Shown in pieces: positions 36,963-46,267 of a DNA stretch of 64,000 nt (positions are counted from its first letter, which is position 1; each line of letters begins with the position of its first letter). A model generated the notes under the pieces. It was not told the DNA's origin and did no database searches. It saw only the letters and a program-made list of their open reading frames with translations. The translations under genes and the position numbers were made by a program. This stretch comes from Hahella sp050299855 (GTDB lineage Bacteria > Pseudomonadota > Gammaproteobacteria > Pseudomonadales > Oleiphilaceae). The stretch spans positions 42,759-106,758 of the forward strand of contig JBNKWQ010000008.1 of NCBI GenBank assembly GCA_050299855.1. Reading direction: 5' to 3'.

Positions 36963-39900
36963 TTAATCAAGCCCTTTAAGCAGTTCGGAAGCTTCATCTT
37001 TCTGCTCACTGCTTCCTTCTTCAACAACCTCTTCCAGAATATCTCTGGCACCCTCCTTATCACCCATGTCGATATAGGCTCTGGCCAGGTCTAGTTTGGT
37101 AGCTGACTCATCTGTGTCTGACAGGAAGTCGAAGTCTTCTTCCATCTCAGTGACAAACTCATCTGTCGTACCACTTGTTGAAGCTGGAGCTGACACAACT
37201 TCTTCGTCTACACCTAATTCAGCTTCCGCTTCATCAGGTTCTGCAGCTAATTCATCAAGATTGGTTTCAAGATCCCCCAGATCAGTGTCGAGCTCAAGGT
37301 TGTCGTCTTCCAATGTATCAACTTCCTGTACAAATTCTTCCGCTAGATCCTCGGCCAATTCATTAACCTCTTCTTCCGTTTCTGACTCCGCCAGATCGCC
37401 TGCAACCTCACTTATTTCCAGATCCAGGTCTGCATCTTCCAACGTATCCAAAGAGAAATCATCTGCGCTTAACTCAGACTCCTCTTCGGTGTCCATAGCT
37501 AAAGACGGCTTCTCATCCAGACTGAAATCGATATCTGAATCTTCAAGATCAAGGTTTAGCTCTTCTTCTGTTTCGGCTGCCTGCACCGGCGTATCAGCTG
37601 TTGGCGTCGCTGGTGCATCTATATCCAATAACTCATCGCTGAAATCCGAATCCAGATCCAGTTCGGCAGATTCCTCTTTAGCTGTTTCACCCAGGTCAAA
37701 ATCTTCACTGAAGGCCAGCGTTTCTTCCTCGCCCACACCTTCTGCGTCGACGGGCTTTTCTTCCAACACGCCGCCTGGCTCATCATCCAACTCAGCAGAA
37801 AAATCATCCTCCATTTCAACATCCAGTTCCTCTTCAGACTCCAGAGTTGAATCGAGATCAAAATCCAATGAGACCAAATCTTCATCACTAGTTGTTGCCG
37901 GCTCACCACTGCCCTGAATGATCGTCTCCTCTCCAAGGCCCTCATCGAGGTCGATGTCACTTAAATCGAACTCAATATCCAGATTGTCTTCACTGGCAAC
38001 CGTGGATTCTTCATCCAGGTCAAAATTTTCTTCCTGTACGAACTCAGCCTGAGCTTCGCTCTTAATTACCGTATCTTCCACTTCCTCAGCGTCATTGATA
38101 TCAACATCAAGTTCAAAATCTTCGCTAATGTCCGACTCTGCAATGTCGTCATCTGAAGCAAAGGTATCTCCACCCATCAGCTGACTTTCCAGATCGTCGA
38201 GCGATACTTCCGGCTCGTCACTCAGATCCCCAAATCGCTCTTTCACCTCACTTGCTCGCTCAAGAATGTCAGCATCGCCGCTAGCTTCCAGGGCCGCTAA
38301 AACGGAAGCAAACTTGGCTCCGTCTTTAGCCTCACCTGCTACCTCGAGAAGTTTTAGGCGATATGCATGATTTTCCGGCTCATCCTCAAGCGCAGCTTCC
38401 AATACCTGGGCGGCTTGATCATATTTCTGATAGGCAATGTACACATCCGCTTCAGCTACGGGATCAGACCCTACCCCCTCAGCACCAGGAATCGCAGAAT
38501 CTTCCTGGTCTTCTGCATCATCAAAGGTGATGATGGTATCGTTATCATCCATAACCTCAGCGTCTTCGTGGTAAGCCTCTTCCTTACGAGTTTTAGAGCG
38601 GGACAACAGCCACAATATCAACAGGAGGATAACGCCCCCGGCTCCCAACGCAATCTGGTAAACCACGTTGTTCTTGATCATATCGACGATAGATTCGTCC
38701 TGAACTACTGGTTCGACAGGTTTCGGCTCAACTACAGGCTTTTCTTCAACAACGTCAGGCTGAACTGGTTCAGCCGGAGCACTCTCTACTGCCTGTGTTT
38801 CAGCAGTAGGCTCGCCCATAGCTGACCCCGGCATGGTTTCTTCAGTAACCGGCTCGGCTTCCTCTGAAGCCATTTCAGTAGGCGCTTGCTCTGAAGTCAT
38901 CTCAGAAGGCATTTCTCCCGGAGCTTCCTGAGTTACCTCCTGCATAGAGGCTTCACCCTGTATAGAAGCTTCACCCTGCATAGCAGCCAGCTGATCGTCC
39001 TTAAGGGAGATCAAGCGCTGCAAGGTATCCAACTGGCCTTCCAAATCTTCCAGGCGACTCTTCAACTCTTCGTTTTCACGGGCTGTCTTGTCCAGACGCT
39101 CTTTGGTAACTAAAAGCTCCTGGCTTGTTGCTGTGCCTGTGCCGCCTCCACCAGTAGTACTACCTGACGCAGCAGCATCGGTGGAGCCTTCATCAGTATT
39201 GGCAACGATGACTCGGAGTTCATCACGGCTGGTTCCGGCGGTTGCAGTAGATATTTCAGTGGTCGGAGAGGTCGCATCCAAGCCACGGGAACGCGCACTG
39301 GATTGCTCAGCAAAAGATCGGTTTTGCACACTAACGGCAGCTATCGCCTCCCGGGTAGTACGACTTTCGCTTTGTTCTTTGGAGGGCAATCGTAAAATCT
39401 GCCCTGCTTTTAAACGATTTATGTTGCCATCAAAGAAAGCATCCGGATTAAGATCCTGAATCGCCAACATCTGCTGTTGCGGAGAGATCCCCTTATCCAG
39501 GCGTGTCTTCATCGCGATCGACCATAAAGTGTCATCGCCGCCGGTAGGTCCGTAGCTGTCACCCCGAGTTGAAGGCTGACTAGTCGTTGCCGCTGGGGCA
39601 GAAGTAGCTCTAGGCTGCGACTGCTGCGCAGGTGCTTGTTGAACCGATGCAGGCTGCTGAGTTTGTGCTGGAGCTTGGGATAGCTGGACCGGCTGAGCAG
39701 ACTCAGAACTAAAAGTAGGCGGGTCGATCAAAAGCGCGTACTCACGCAACAGCCGTCCGGTAGGCCAGGTCACTTCAACAAGGAAGTTTATAAATGGCTC
39801 TCTTACAGCTTTTGAGCTAGTGACCTTAATTACAGTCTTGCCGTCACCCTTTTCTTCCACACTGAACCTAAGATCAGACAAGAAGAACACCCTGTCTACA

Positions 39901-40106
39901 CCAGCGCGAAGGAATTCTTCTCTAGACGCCAGATTAGTGAGTATCTCGTTTTGTTCCAAGTCCCGGACGTTGACCAACTCAATTTCAGCGCTCAGTGGTT
40001 GATTGAGGGCGCTTTCAACATTCGCCTCCCCTAAACCGAGCGCTTTGGCGACCCCGGCACTTAGCGCTGATACTGTAAATGCTGCAATCGCGAGCTTGCG
40101 AACCAT
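36963..40106 (-). CDS. fimV: Type IV pilus assembly / polar hub protein FimV
   Basis: 1047 residues from the ATG at 40106, which has GGAAGG nine bases upstream; a TTG six codons earlier is less likely. A signal peptide is followed by the FimV N-terminal domain (LNQPLSAEIELVNVRDLEQ). A LysM-like peptidoglycan-binding region follows at about 195-245 (GDDTLWSIAMKTR) and then a coiled coil near 330-370. A membrane helix at about 480 (IALGAGGVILLLILWLLS) leads to a very acidic cytoplasmic part of roughly 500 residues and a C-terminal TPR-like FimV cap (KLDLARAYIDMGDKEGARDI). It supports pilus function and polar localisation. Confidence 0.95.
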   Translation of the reverse strand: MVRKLAIAAFTVSALSAGVAKALGLGEANVESALNQPLSAEIELVNVRDLEQNEILTNLASREEFLRAGVDRVFFLSDLRFSVEEKGDGKTVIKVTSSKAVREPFINFLVEVTWPTGRLLREYALLIDPPTFSSESAQPVQLSQAPAQTQQPASVQQAPAQQSQPRATSAPAATTSQPSTRGDSYGPTGGDDTLWSIAMKTRLDKGISPQQQMLAIQDLNPDAFFDGNINRLKAGQILRLPSKEQSESRTTREAIAAVSVQNRSFAEQSSARSRGLDATSPTTEISTATAGTSRDELRVIVANTDEGSTDAAASGSTTGGGGTGTATSQELLVTKERLDKTARENEELKSRLEDLEGQLDTLQRLISLKDDQLAAMQGEASIQGEASMQEVTQEAPGEMPSEMTSEQAPTEMASEEAEPVTEETMPGSAMGEPTAETQAVESAPAEPVQPDVVEEKPVVEPKPVEPVVQDESIVDMIKNNVVYQIALGAGGVILLLILWLLSRSKTRKEEAYHEDAEVMDDNDTIITFDDAEDQEDSAIPGAEGVGSDPVAEADVYIAYQKYDQAAQVLEAALEDEPENHAYRLKLLEVAGEAKDGAKFASVLAALEASGDADILERASEVKERFGDLSDEPEVSLDDLESQLMGGDTFASDDDIAESDISEDFELDVDINDAEEVEDTVIKSEAQAEFVQEENFDLDEESTVASEDNLDIEFDLSDIDLDEGLGEETIIQGSGEPATTSDEDLVSLDFDLDSTLESEEELDVEMEDDFSAELDDEPGGVLEEKPVDAEGVGEEETLAFSEDFDLGETAKEESAELDLDSDFSDELLDIDAPATPTADTPVQAAETEEELNLDLEDSDIDFSLDEKPSLAMDTEEESELSADDFSLDTLEDADLDLEISEVAGDLAESETEEEVNELAEDLAEEFVQEVDTLEDDNLELDTDLGDLETNLDELAAEPDEAEAELGVDEEVVSAPASTSGTTDEFVTEMEEDFDFLSDTDESATKLDLARAYIDMGDKEGARDILEEVVEEGSSEQKDEASELLKGLD

Positions 40107-40659
40107 AGCGTCTTTCCTTCCCAAATTTTTCTAGCCATCTTTCGCCGCGAGGATTCAGAAGATGGCTGACGGCGTAAAATATCGTTTAAAAACTTCAGTT
40201 AATTACGATTACTTAGAATAAGCTTTGAATAATGCTACTAAGTATTAATGACGTCCTGTATTTTTACAAGAAAATACCCGTCCAAAAGCACGCAAAGTGT
40301 GCGCTTGATTTAGATCTTGGATTTGACCTGCAAACTAGCAGGCAACGTCAACCGCGGAAGCAATGCTCTAAACATTTTACACATGCTCAGTTCTGAATTG
40401 CGGTAATTACCCACCGACAACCAGTCACATTGTTTAACTGAAAGCTCTATGCCCAGTTGTTAACTTTAGACCAGAGTTTATAAGACACAAACTCTGACAC
40501 TATGGAATATCTGTATGCAAATTGTAACGCAATAAAAAAGACTCCATCATCTGATGGAGTCTTTTTTATTGAAAATTTAGTTTTCTAGAACCTGCGACCT
40601 GAACAAAGCTTTATCTTTGCCACGCAAATAAAGCTCGCTTTTCATTCGATCAAGGAAAC
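40107..40659. other. 553-bp gap between asd and fimV, likely fimV promoter region
   Basis: No plausible ORF. Besides the terminator at 40531-40570 it contains an inverted repeat GTATTTT/AAAATAC at 40258-40277 and a small GCAC/GTGC palindrome near 40290. The stretch is AT-rich and lies directly upstream of fimV, so it probably holds its promoter, but I could not assign -35 and -10 boxes. Confidence 0.5.
40531..40570. terminator. Bidirectional rho-independent terminator after asd
   Basis: Arms of 19 bases (40531-40549 and 40552-40570) are perfectly complementary around a two-base centre, with A-run and T-run ends. It separates the asd transcript from the same-strand fimV gene, so fimV needs its own promoter. 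Confidence 0.92.
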
Positions 40660-41775
40660 TTAAAGACGTCCCTGCAGAATCCCCAGAGCACGCCGGAGAG
40701 GCTCAGCAGCGCCCCAAAGCAACTGGTCGCCAACAGTGAACGCGCCCAGATATTCTGGCCCCATGCTCAACTTACGGAGTCGACCCACGGGCACTTCAAG
40801 GTTACCGTTGACCCGATTAGGCGTTAGTTCGCGCATCGAAATATCGCGGTCATTGGGAATCAAACGAACCCAGTCGTTAGCTGTGGCAATAATCTGCTCG
40901 ACTTCGTGCATTGGTACATCTTTAGTGAGCTTAATGGTCATTGCCTGGCTGTGACAACGCATGGCGCCAATTCTCACACAGAGCCCATCGATGGGAACCG
41001 GGCTATCCTGACGACCCAGAATCTTATTGGCCTCAGCCTGGGCTTTCCATTCTTCCTTACTCTGGCCGGACGGCAAAGCCTTGTCGATCCAGGGTATCAG
41101 GCTGCCCGCCAGAGGAACACCAAACTGATCTGTAGGAAAATCGTCAGAACGCATTATTTCCGCCACTTTTCGATCAATTTCTATGATAGAGCTTGAAGGA
41201 TTGGCCAAAGGATCAACCACACCAGCATGAATAGCCCCCATCTGAGAAATCAGTTCGCGCATATTCTGAGCGCCGGCACCTGATGCAGCCTGATAAGTCA
41301 TGGGACTCACCCATTCCACCATATTTTCCCGAAAGAGACCGCCCAGTGCCATCAACATCAGACTGACAGTACAGTTCCCACCGATAAAATCTTTCTGCCC
41401 ATCAGCAATGGCTTTTTCCATCACATCCCGGTTTACTGGATCCAGCACAATCACGGACTGCTTTTCCATCCGTAGTGCTGAGGCCGCGTCTATCCAATAG
41501 CCCTGCCAGCCTGACTCTCTGAGTTTGGGATACACAGCGTTGGTATAATTTCCACCCTGGCAGGTAATAATCACCTCAGCCTCAGCCAGTTCGGCAATAT
41601 CGTTGGCGTCTTTCAAAGCCGGAGCCGCCTTACCTACATCAGGTGCGGGCTGCCCCAACTGAGATGTCGTGAAGAAAATAGGCTCAATGTGCGCAAAATC
41701 ACCTTCCTCAATCATACGCTGCATTAATACAGAGCCAACCATGCCCCGCCAGCCGACAAAACCTACCTTCTTCAT
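40660..41775 (-). CDS. asd: Aspartate-semialdehyde dehydrogenase
   Basis: 371 residues from the ATG at 41775, preceded by AGG at a good distance; a reading four codons longer also exists. It reduces aspartyl phosphate to the semialdehyde for Lys, Met, Thr and diaminopimelate synthesis. Features are the NADP-binding VGFVGWRGMVGSVL at the start, the active-site Cys in GGNCTVSLMLMALGG near 135 and the substrate-binding HSQAMTIKL region. The length fits the Gram-negative long form. leuB lies upstream on the same strand. Confidence 0.96.
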   Translation of the reverse strand: MKKVGFVGWRGMVGSVLMQRMIEEGDFAHIEPIFFTTSQLGQPAPDVGKAAPALKDANDIAELAEAEVIITCQGGNYTNAVYPKLRESGWQGYWIDAASALRMEKQSVIVLDPVNRDVMEKAIADGQKDFIGGNCTVSLMLMALGGLFRENMVEWVSPMTYQAASGAGAQNMRELISQMGAIHAGVVDPLANPSSSIIEIDRKVAEIMRSDDFPTDQFGVPLAGSLIPWIDKALPSGQSKEEWKAQAEANKILGRQDSPVPIDGLCVRIGAMRCHSQAMTIKLTKDVPMHEVEQIIATANDWVRLIPNDRDISMRELTPNRVNGNLEVPVGRLRKLSMGPEYLGAFTVGDQLLWGAAEPLRRALGILQGRL

Positions 41776-41939
41776 TACAAACCTCAATAAATTTGATTAC
41801 CTGGTAATATCATCTTGAGCCCCTTCCAGACGTGCGGTCAGGACTCCTTAGTTACTTCAATCTTGATTCTCTCAACACATATATAAACGCAGATATGCGT
41901 TGGCGAATTTGCAACCTATAGGAATTGGAGCAACGGCTA

Positions 41940-43040
41940 TCAAGCGCTAAGCGCATTAATAACAGCCGCCCCCATTTCACTGGTGGAAACAACTTTCGCT
42001 GCCGCAGAATCGGCAATATCCCCTGTTCGCAAACCCTGATCCAACACCTTGCTGACCGCCGCTTCAATGGCGGCAGCACTGGCTTCTGAACCAATGGAGT
42101 AGCGTAGCATCATGGCCACTGAAAGAATAGTTGCCAACGGGTTCGCCTTACCCTGCCCGGCTATATCCGGGGCTGATCCGTGACAGGGTTCGTACATACC
42201 AAACCCTGAAGAATTCAATGACGCAGACGGCAGCATACCAATGGACCCCGTCAACATGGCCGCCTCATCGGACAGGATGTCACCAAACATATTGCCAGTT
42301 ACAATGACGTCAAACTGCTTGGGTGCTTTAACCAGCTGCATTGCGGCGTTGTCCACATACATATGGCTCAGCTCTACATTCGGGTATTCCTTCGCCAGAT
42401 CTTCCATAATTTCCCGCCACAACACAGTGACTTCAAGAACGTTGGCCTTATCTACGGAACAAACCTTCTTATTGCGCTTCTGAGCGGACTCAAAGGCCAC
42501 CCGGCCAATACGGCGAATTTCACTTTCGCGATAAACATAAGTATTAAAGCCCTGGCGTTCACCATTCGGATATTCTTCGGAAGCTTCTAAAGTTCTGACA
42601 CCCCGTGGCTGCCCAAAATAAATCCCGCCGGTAAGTTCACGCACGATCAAAATATCCAGGCCGGCCACAATTTCCGGCTTAAGACTGGAAGCACCGGCAA
42701 GTTGCGGATAGAGAATGGCAGGACGCAAATTAGCAAACAGTTCCAGATTGCTTCTCAGGCCCAACAGCCCCTTTTCCGGGCGGATAGCCATATCCAGAGA
42801 ATCCCACTTGGGACCGCCAACAGCACCAAGAAGAATTGCCTCGGATTCTCTTGCCACCGACAGTGTTTCCTCTGTCAAAGGTTTACCGTGAACATCGATA
42901 GATGCGCCGCCTACCAAGCCTTCAACCAGGTTCAGGCCAAGCTCATATTGCACATTAACCAGTTCAAGGACTTTTCGTGCTTCAGTAACAATTTCCGGGC
43001 CGATTCCATCGCCAGGTAAAATCAAAATCTGTTTGGACAT
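41940..43040 (-). CDS. leuB: 3-isopropylmalate dehydrogenase
   Basis: 366 residues. It oxidises and decarboxylates 3-isopropylmalate in leucine synthesis. The start LILPGDGIGPEIVTEA, the NAD-binding CEPCHGSAPDIAGQGKANP near 287 and the metal-binding VTGNMFGDILSDEAA near 240 are family hallmarks. It follows leuD by 68 bp in the leuC-leuD-leuB operon. Confidence 0.97.
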   Translation of the reverse strand: MSKQILILPGDGIGPEIVTEARKVLELVNVQYELGLNLVEGLVGGASIDVHGKPLTEETLSVARESEAILLGAVGGPKWDSLDMAIRPEKGLLGLRSNLELFANLRPAILYPQLAGASSLKPEIVAGLDILIVRELTGGIYFGQPRGVRTLEASEEYPNGERQGFNTYVYRESEIRRIGRVAFESAQKRNKKVCSVDKANVLEVTVLWREIMEDLAKEYPNVELSHMYVDNAAMQLVKAPKQFDVIVTGNMFGDILSDEAAMLTGSIGMLPSASLNSSGFGMYEPCHGSAPDIAGQGKANPLATILSVAMMLRYSIGSEASAAAIEAAVSKVLDQGLRTGDIADSAAAKVVSTSEMGAAVINALSA

Positions 43041-43108
43041 TCTGACTCTCTAGTTTTTTTAAACGTAAAATTAAACAGGATACCTGTTAGCACACCACTT
43101 AAGGATGA

Positions 43109-43756
43109 TCAGTTAACACCAAGAAACATCCAGGGGGCTTCGGCACGGCGCTTATCTTCATAGGCCTTAATGGCATCAGCATCTTCCAGCGTTACACCAA
43201 TTTCGTCCAGACCATTCAGCAGGCAATGCTGGCGAAAATCATCCACCTCAAAGGCATATTCAGTACCATCTGCTTTGATGACCATCTTGCGCTCAAGATC
43301 GACTGTTAACTGATAGCCTTCAGAATTAAAAGTATCCTCAAACAATTCTTCAATATTTTCTTCTTTTAATACAATGGGTAATATTCCATTCTTAAAGCAG
43401 TTATTAAAGAATATATCGGCAAAACTTGGTGCTATAACCACACGAAATCCGTAGTCGTCCAGCGCCCAGGGGGCATGCTCCCTACTGGACCCACAGCCAA
43501 AATTCCGACGTGCAAGAAGGATACTTGCCCCTTGATAACGACTCTGGTTTAACACGAAATCCGGATTCAAGGGACGCTGACTGCAATCCTGGTCAGGCGA
43601 ACCTTCATCCAGATAACGCAGCTCATCAAACAGGTTCGGCCCAAAGCCGGACCGCTTGATAGATTTCAGAAACTGCTTCGGAATAATCATGTCAGTATCA
43701 ACATTGGCTCGATCCATGGGTGCAACCAACCCAGTCATTTTCTCAAATTTTCTCAT
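43109..43756 (-). CDS. leuD: 3-isopropylmalate dehydratase small subunit
   Basis: 215 residues. With LeuC it isomerises 2- to 3-isopropylmalate. The swivelling-domain motif RNFGCGSSREHAPWALDDYGF near residue 69-89 binds substrate. The N-terminal NVDTDMIIPKQFLK and the DIFFNNCFKNGILPI segment are also typical. Its ATG overlaps the last base of the leuC stop codon, so the pair is translationally coupled. Confidence 0.97.
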   Translation of the reverse strand: MRKFEKMTGLVAPMDRANVDTDMIIPKQFLKSIKRSGFGPNLFDELRYLDEGSPDQDCSQRPLNPDFVLNQSRYQGASILLARRNFGCGSSREHAPWALDDYGFRVVIAPSFADIFFNNCFKNGILPIVLKEENIEELFEDTFNSEGYQLTVDLERKMVIKADGTEYAFEVDDFRQHCLLNGLDEIGVTLEDADAIKAYEDKRRAEAPWMFLGVN

Positions 43757-45183
43757 TATGCGCCCTCCTGCATTAATTCCCGCACATCAACAAAATGACC
43801 AAATACGGCGGCCGCGGCAGCCATCGCAGGGCTTACCAGATGAGTACGCCCGCCAAACCCTTGGCGCCCTTCGAAGTTCCGGTTGGAGGTGGAGGCACAA
43901 TGTTCGCCCTGCCCCAGTTTATCCGCATTCATCGCCAGACACATTGAACACCCCGGCTCACGCCATTCAAGCCCGGCTTCCTTGAAAATCTTATCCAGCC
44001 CTTCCTTCTCCGCCTGCTCTTTCACCAAGCCAGACCCTGGCACTACCAAAGCCTGCTTCACTGTACTGGCAACCTTGCGGCCTTTGACAATGGCGGCAGC
44101 TTCTCGTAAGTCTTCAATCCGGGAATTAGTGCATGAACCAATAAACACCCGATCCAATTGGATATCTTTGATCGACATATCCGGCGTCAATCCCATATAT
44201 TTCAGTGCCCGCTGGATACCATCGGCTTCCATAGCATCTTTTGCCAGATCAGGATTCGGTACCTGATGATTAACACTGGCGACCATTTCCGGAGAAGTTC
44301 CCCAGGTCACCTGAGGGGCAATATCCGCACCGCTCAGCTCGACCACTTTGTCGAACTGGGCATCGGTATCACTCTTCAGCGTTTGCCAGGCTTCTACTGC
44401 ACGTTCCCAAAGCTCACCAGCCGGTGAGTAAGGACGGCCTTTCACATATTCAATTGTTTTTTCGTCGACCGCGACTAAACCAGCCCGAGCTCCTGCTTCA
44501 ATGGCCATATTGCATATGGTCATTCGGCCTTCCATCGACAAAGATTCAATGGCTTCACCGGCAAATTCCATCGCATAGCCGGTACCACCCGCGGTGCCGA
44601 TTTCGCCGATAACTGCCAAAACAATATCCTTGGCATAGACTCCCGGTTGCAACTTGCCGTTTACCTTAATCAGCAGATTTTTCATTTTCTTTTGCACCAG
44701 ACACTGAGTCGCCAATACATGCTCAACTTCTGATGTGCCTATGCCATGGGCCAGTGCGGCGAAAGCACCATGGGTACTGGTATGAGAATCGCCGCAAACG
44801 ATAGTCATTCCAGGTAAGGTCGCCCCCTGCTCAGGCCCGATCACGTGGACAATCCCCTGCCGCTTATCCAGCATTTTGAATTCCACGATGCCGAATTCAT
44901 CACAGTTTTCATCGAGTGTTTGCACCTGGATCCTGGACACAGGGTCCTCGATACCGGAAACACCGGATGAACGCTCGGTAGTTGGAACGTTATGGTCAGG
45001 TGTTGCCAGATTGGCATCAACGCGCCATGGTTGGCGTTTAGCCAATCGCAACCCTTCAAATGCCTGAGGCGAGGTCACTTCGTGGAGAAGTTGCCGATCG
45101 ATATAAATCAAAGCACTACCGTCATCGCGCTGCTTGACCAAATGCGCATCCCAAAGTTTGTCGTACAGGGTTTTGCCTGCCAT
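43756..45183 (-). CDS. leuC: 3-isopropylmalate dehydratase large subunit
   Basis: 475 residues, aconitase fold. The three cysteines that hold the 4Fe-4S cluster are in FIGSCTNSRIEDL near 347 and EPGCSMCLAMNADKL near 410. The substrate-binding CGDSHTSTHGAFAALAHGIG near 132 is intact. It is the first gene of leuCDB and diverges from a LysR-type regulator, with a palindrome in the gap that may be the operator. Confidence 0.97.
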   Translation of the reverse strand: MAGKTLYDKLWDAHLVKQRDDGSALIYIDRQLLHEVTSPQAFEGLRLAKRQPWRVDANLATPDHNVPTTERSSGVSGIEDPVSRIQVQTLDENCDEFGIVEFKMLDKRQGIVHVIGPEQGATLPGMTIVCGDSHTSTHGAFAALAHGIGTSEVEHVLATQCLVQKKMKNLLIKVNGKLQPGVYAKDIVLAVIGEIGTAGGTGYAMEFAGEAIESLSMEGRMTICNMAIEAGARAGLVAVDEKTIEYVKGRPYSPAGELWERAVEAWQTLKSDTDAQFDKVVELSGADIAPQVTWGTSPEMVASVNHQVPNPDLAKDAMEADGIQRALKYMGLTPDMSIKDIQLDRVFIGSCTNSRIEDLREAAAIVKGRKVASTVKQALVVPGSGLVKEQAEKEGLDKIFKEAGLEWREPGCSMCLAMNADKLGQGEHCASTSNRNFEGRQGFGGRTHLVSPAMAAAAAVFGHFVDVRELMQEGA

Positions 45184-45292
45184 TACGTTTACCTCATCAG
45201 TGTTTCATATCATCAGCGCTTCGCTATCCAGGCAAACCAATGAACCCAACAGGATTAACATAGCGCCTTAAGCTGACTTTCATTTATGAGAC

Positions 45293-45318
45293 TTATTGTA
45301 TTTTCCCTATTACAATAA
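45293..45318. promoter_or_regulatory. Candidate LysR-type operator between leuC and the LysR gene
   Basis: TTATTGTA at 45293-45300 and TACAATAA at 45311-45318 are perfect inverted repeats with a ten-base spacer, and they contain the T-N11-A-like geometry of LysR sites. The site is centred in the 180-bp divergent gap. It probably serves the adjacent regulator. Confidence 0.6.
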
Positions 45319-45363
45319 AACCAATTCATTCTTTTCATGTTTTCTATAACAATTGGGAATACC

Positions 45364-46230
45364 ATGGATCTTATTGACCTTAAGACTTTTATCAAGGTTG
45401 CCGAAACCGGCTCTTTTTCTATTGCCGCTGATGAGTTGCACGTTACGCAACCCGCAGTATCAAAGAGATTGGCAAACCTTGAACGTACATTTTCCACGGC
45501 ATTGATTGAACGCCTGCCGCGCAAAGCGCGCCTGACTGAAGCAGGAAAACTTCTTAAAATTCGAGCGGAGCATATTATCCGTGAAGTGGAAAATACTCAG
45601 GCTATTATCCACAACCTGCGCCAAAGTGTCAGCGGCACACTGTGTATCGCCACCAGCCACCATATAGGCTTGCACCGCCTGCCGGAACAAATTAGAACCT
45701 TTGTAAAGGGTTACCCTGAAGTCGACTTTGATCTGCGTTTTCTGGCATCCGAAGATGCAGAACACGCTGTCTTGTCTGCAGAGGTGGAACTTGCCTTGAT
45801 AACCTTGCCTGAAGTCCAGCAACCACTGATTGAATATCTACAGATCTGGAATGATGAGCTGCTCTTTGTCGTATCGCCAGACCACTCACTAGCGAGCCTT
45901 GAGTCCCCCACACTACTGGATTTACATGGCTATAGAGCCCTTTTGCCGGAGGCACACACAATTACATTCCAAAAAATCGCAGCCCTGTTTCAGACGGAAA
46001 ACCTGCAAATATCCCCCTCAATACCGACCAACTATCTGGAAACAATCAAAATGATGGTATCGGTTGGGCTGGGATGGGGCATGCTTCCGAGATCCATGCT
46101 GGACAACAGCATGAAGGTACTGCCGATTTCAGAAAAACTAAACCGAAATCTGGGCGTAATTTATGACAAGCGCAGAACCCTGAGCCGTGCAGCTGAGGCC
46201 TTTCTGGGTCAACTCAAAGAAGAAGCATGA
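45364..46230 (+). CDS. LysR-family transcriptional regulator
   Basis: 288 residues from the ATG at 45364 (MDLIDLKTFIKVAETGSFS); an earlier start at 45337 adds nine non-conserved residues. The N-terminal winged helix-turn-helix (AADELHVTQPAVSKRLANLE near 19-38) binds DNA. The effector domain begins near 90 (SGTLCIATSHHIGLHRLP). It is divergent from leuCDB, with a palindrome between, as in Pseudomonas, so it is likely the regulator of leucine genes. This is inferred from position only. It is convergent with the MFS gene. Confidence 0.9.
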   Translation: MDLIDLKTFIKVAETGSFSIAADELHVTQPAVSKRLANLERTFSTALIERLPRKARLTEAGKLLKIRAEHIIREVENTQAIIHNLRQSVSGTLCIATSHHIGLHRLPEQIRTFVKGYPEVDFDLRFLASEDAEHAVLSAEVELALITLPEVQQPLIEYLQIWNDELLFVVSPDHSLASLESPTLLDLHGYRALLPEAHTITFQKIAALFQTENLQISPSIPTNYLETIKMMVSVGLGWGMLPRSMLDNSMKVLPISEKLNRNLGVIYDKRRTLSRAAEAFLGQLKEEA

Positions 46231-46267
46231 TGATCTACAAGTCAGAAATAAAGACCCCAGGCAAAGA

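Noticed and set aside
37096..37917. 273-codon serine-rich ORF on the plus strand
   Set aside because: It lies wholly inside fimV on the opposite strand; the Ser richness is the mirror of the acidic GAN/GAR codons of fimV.
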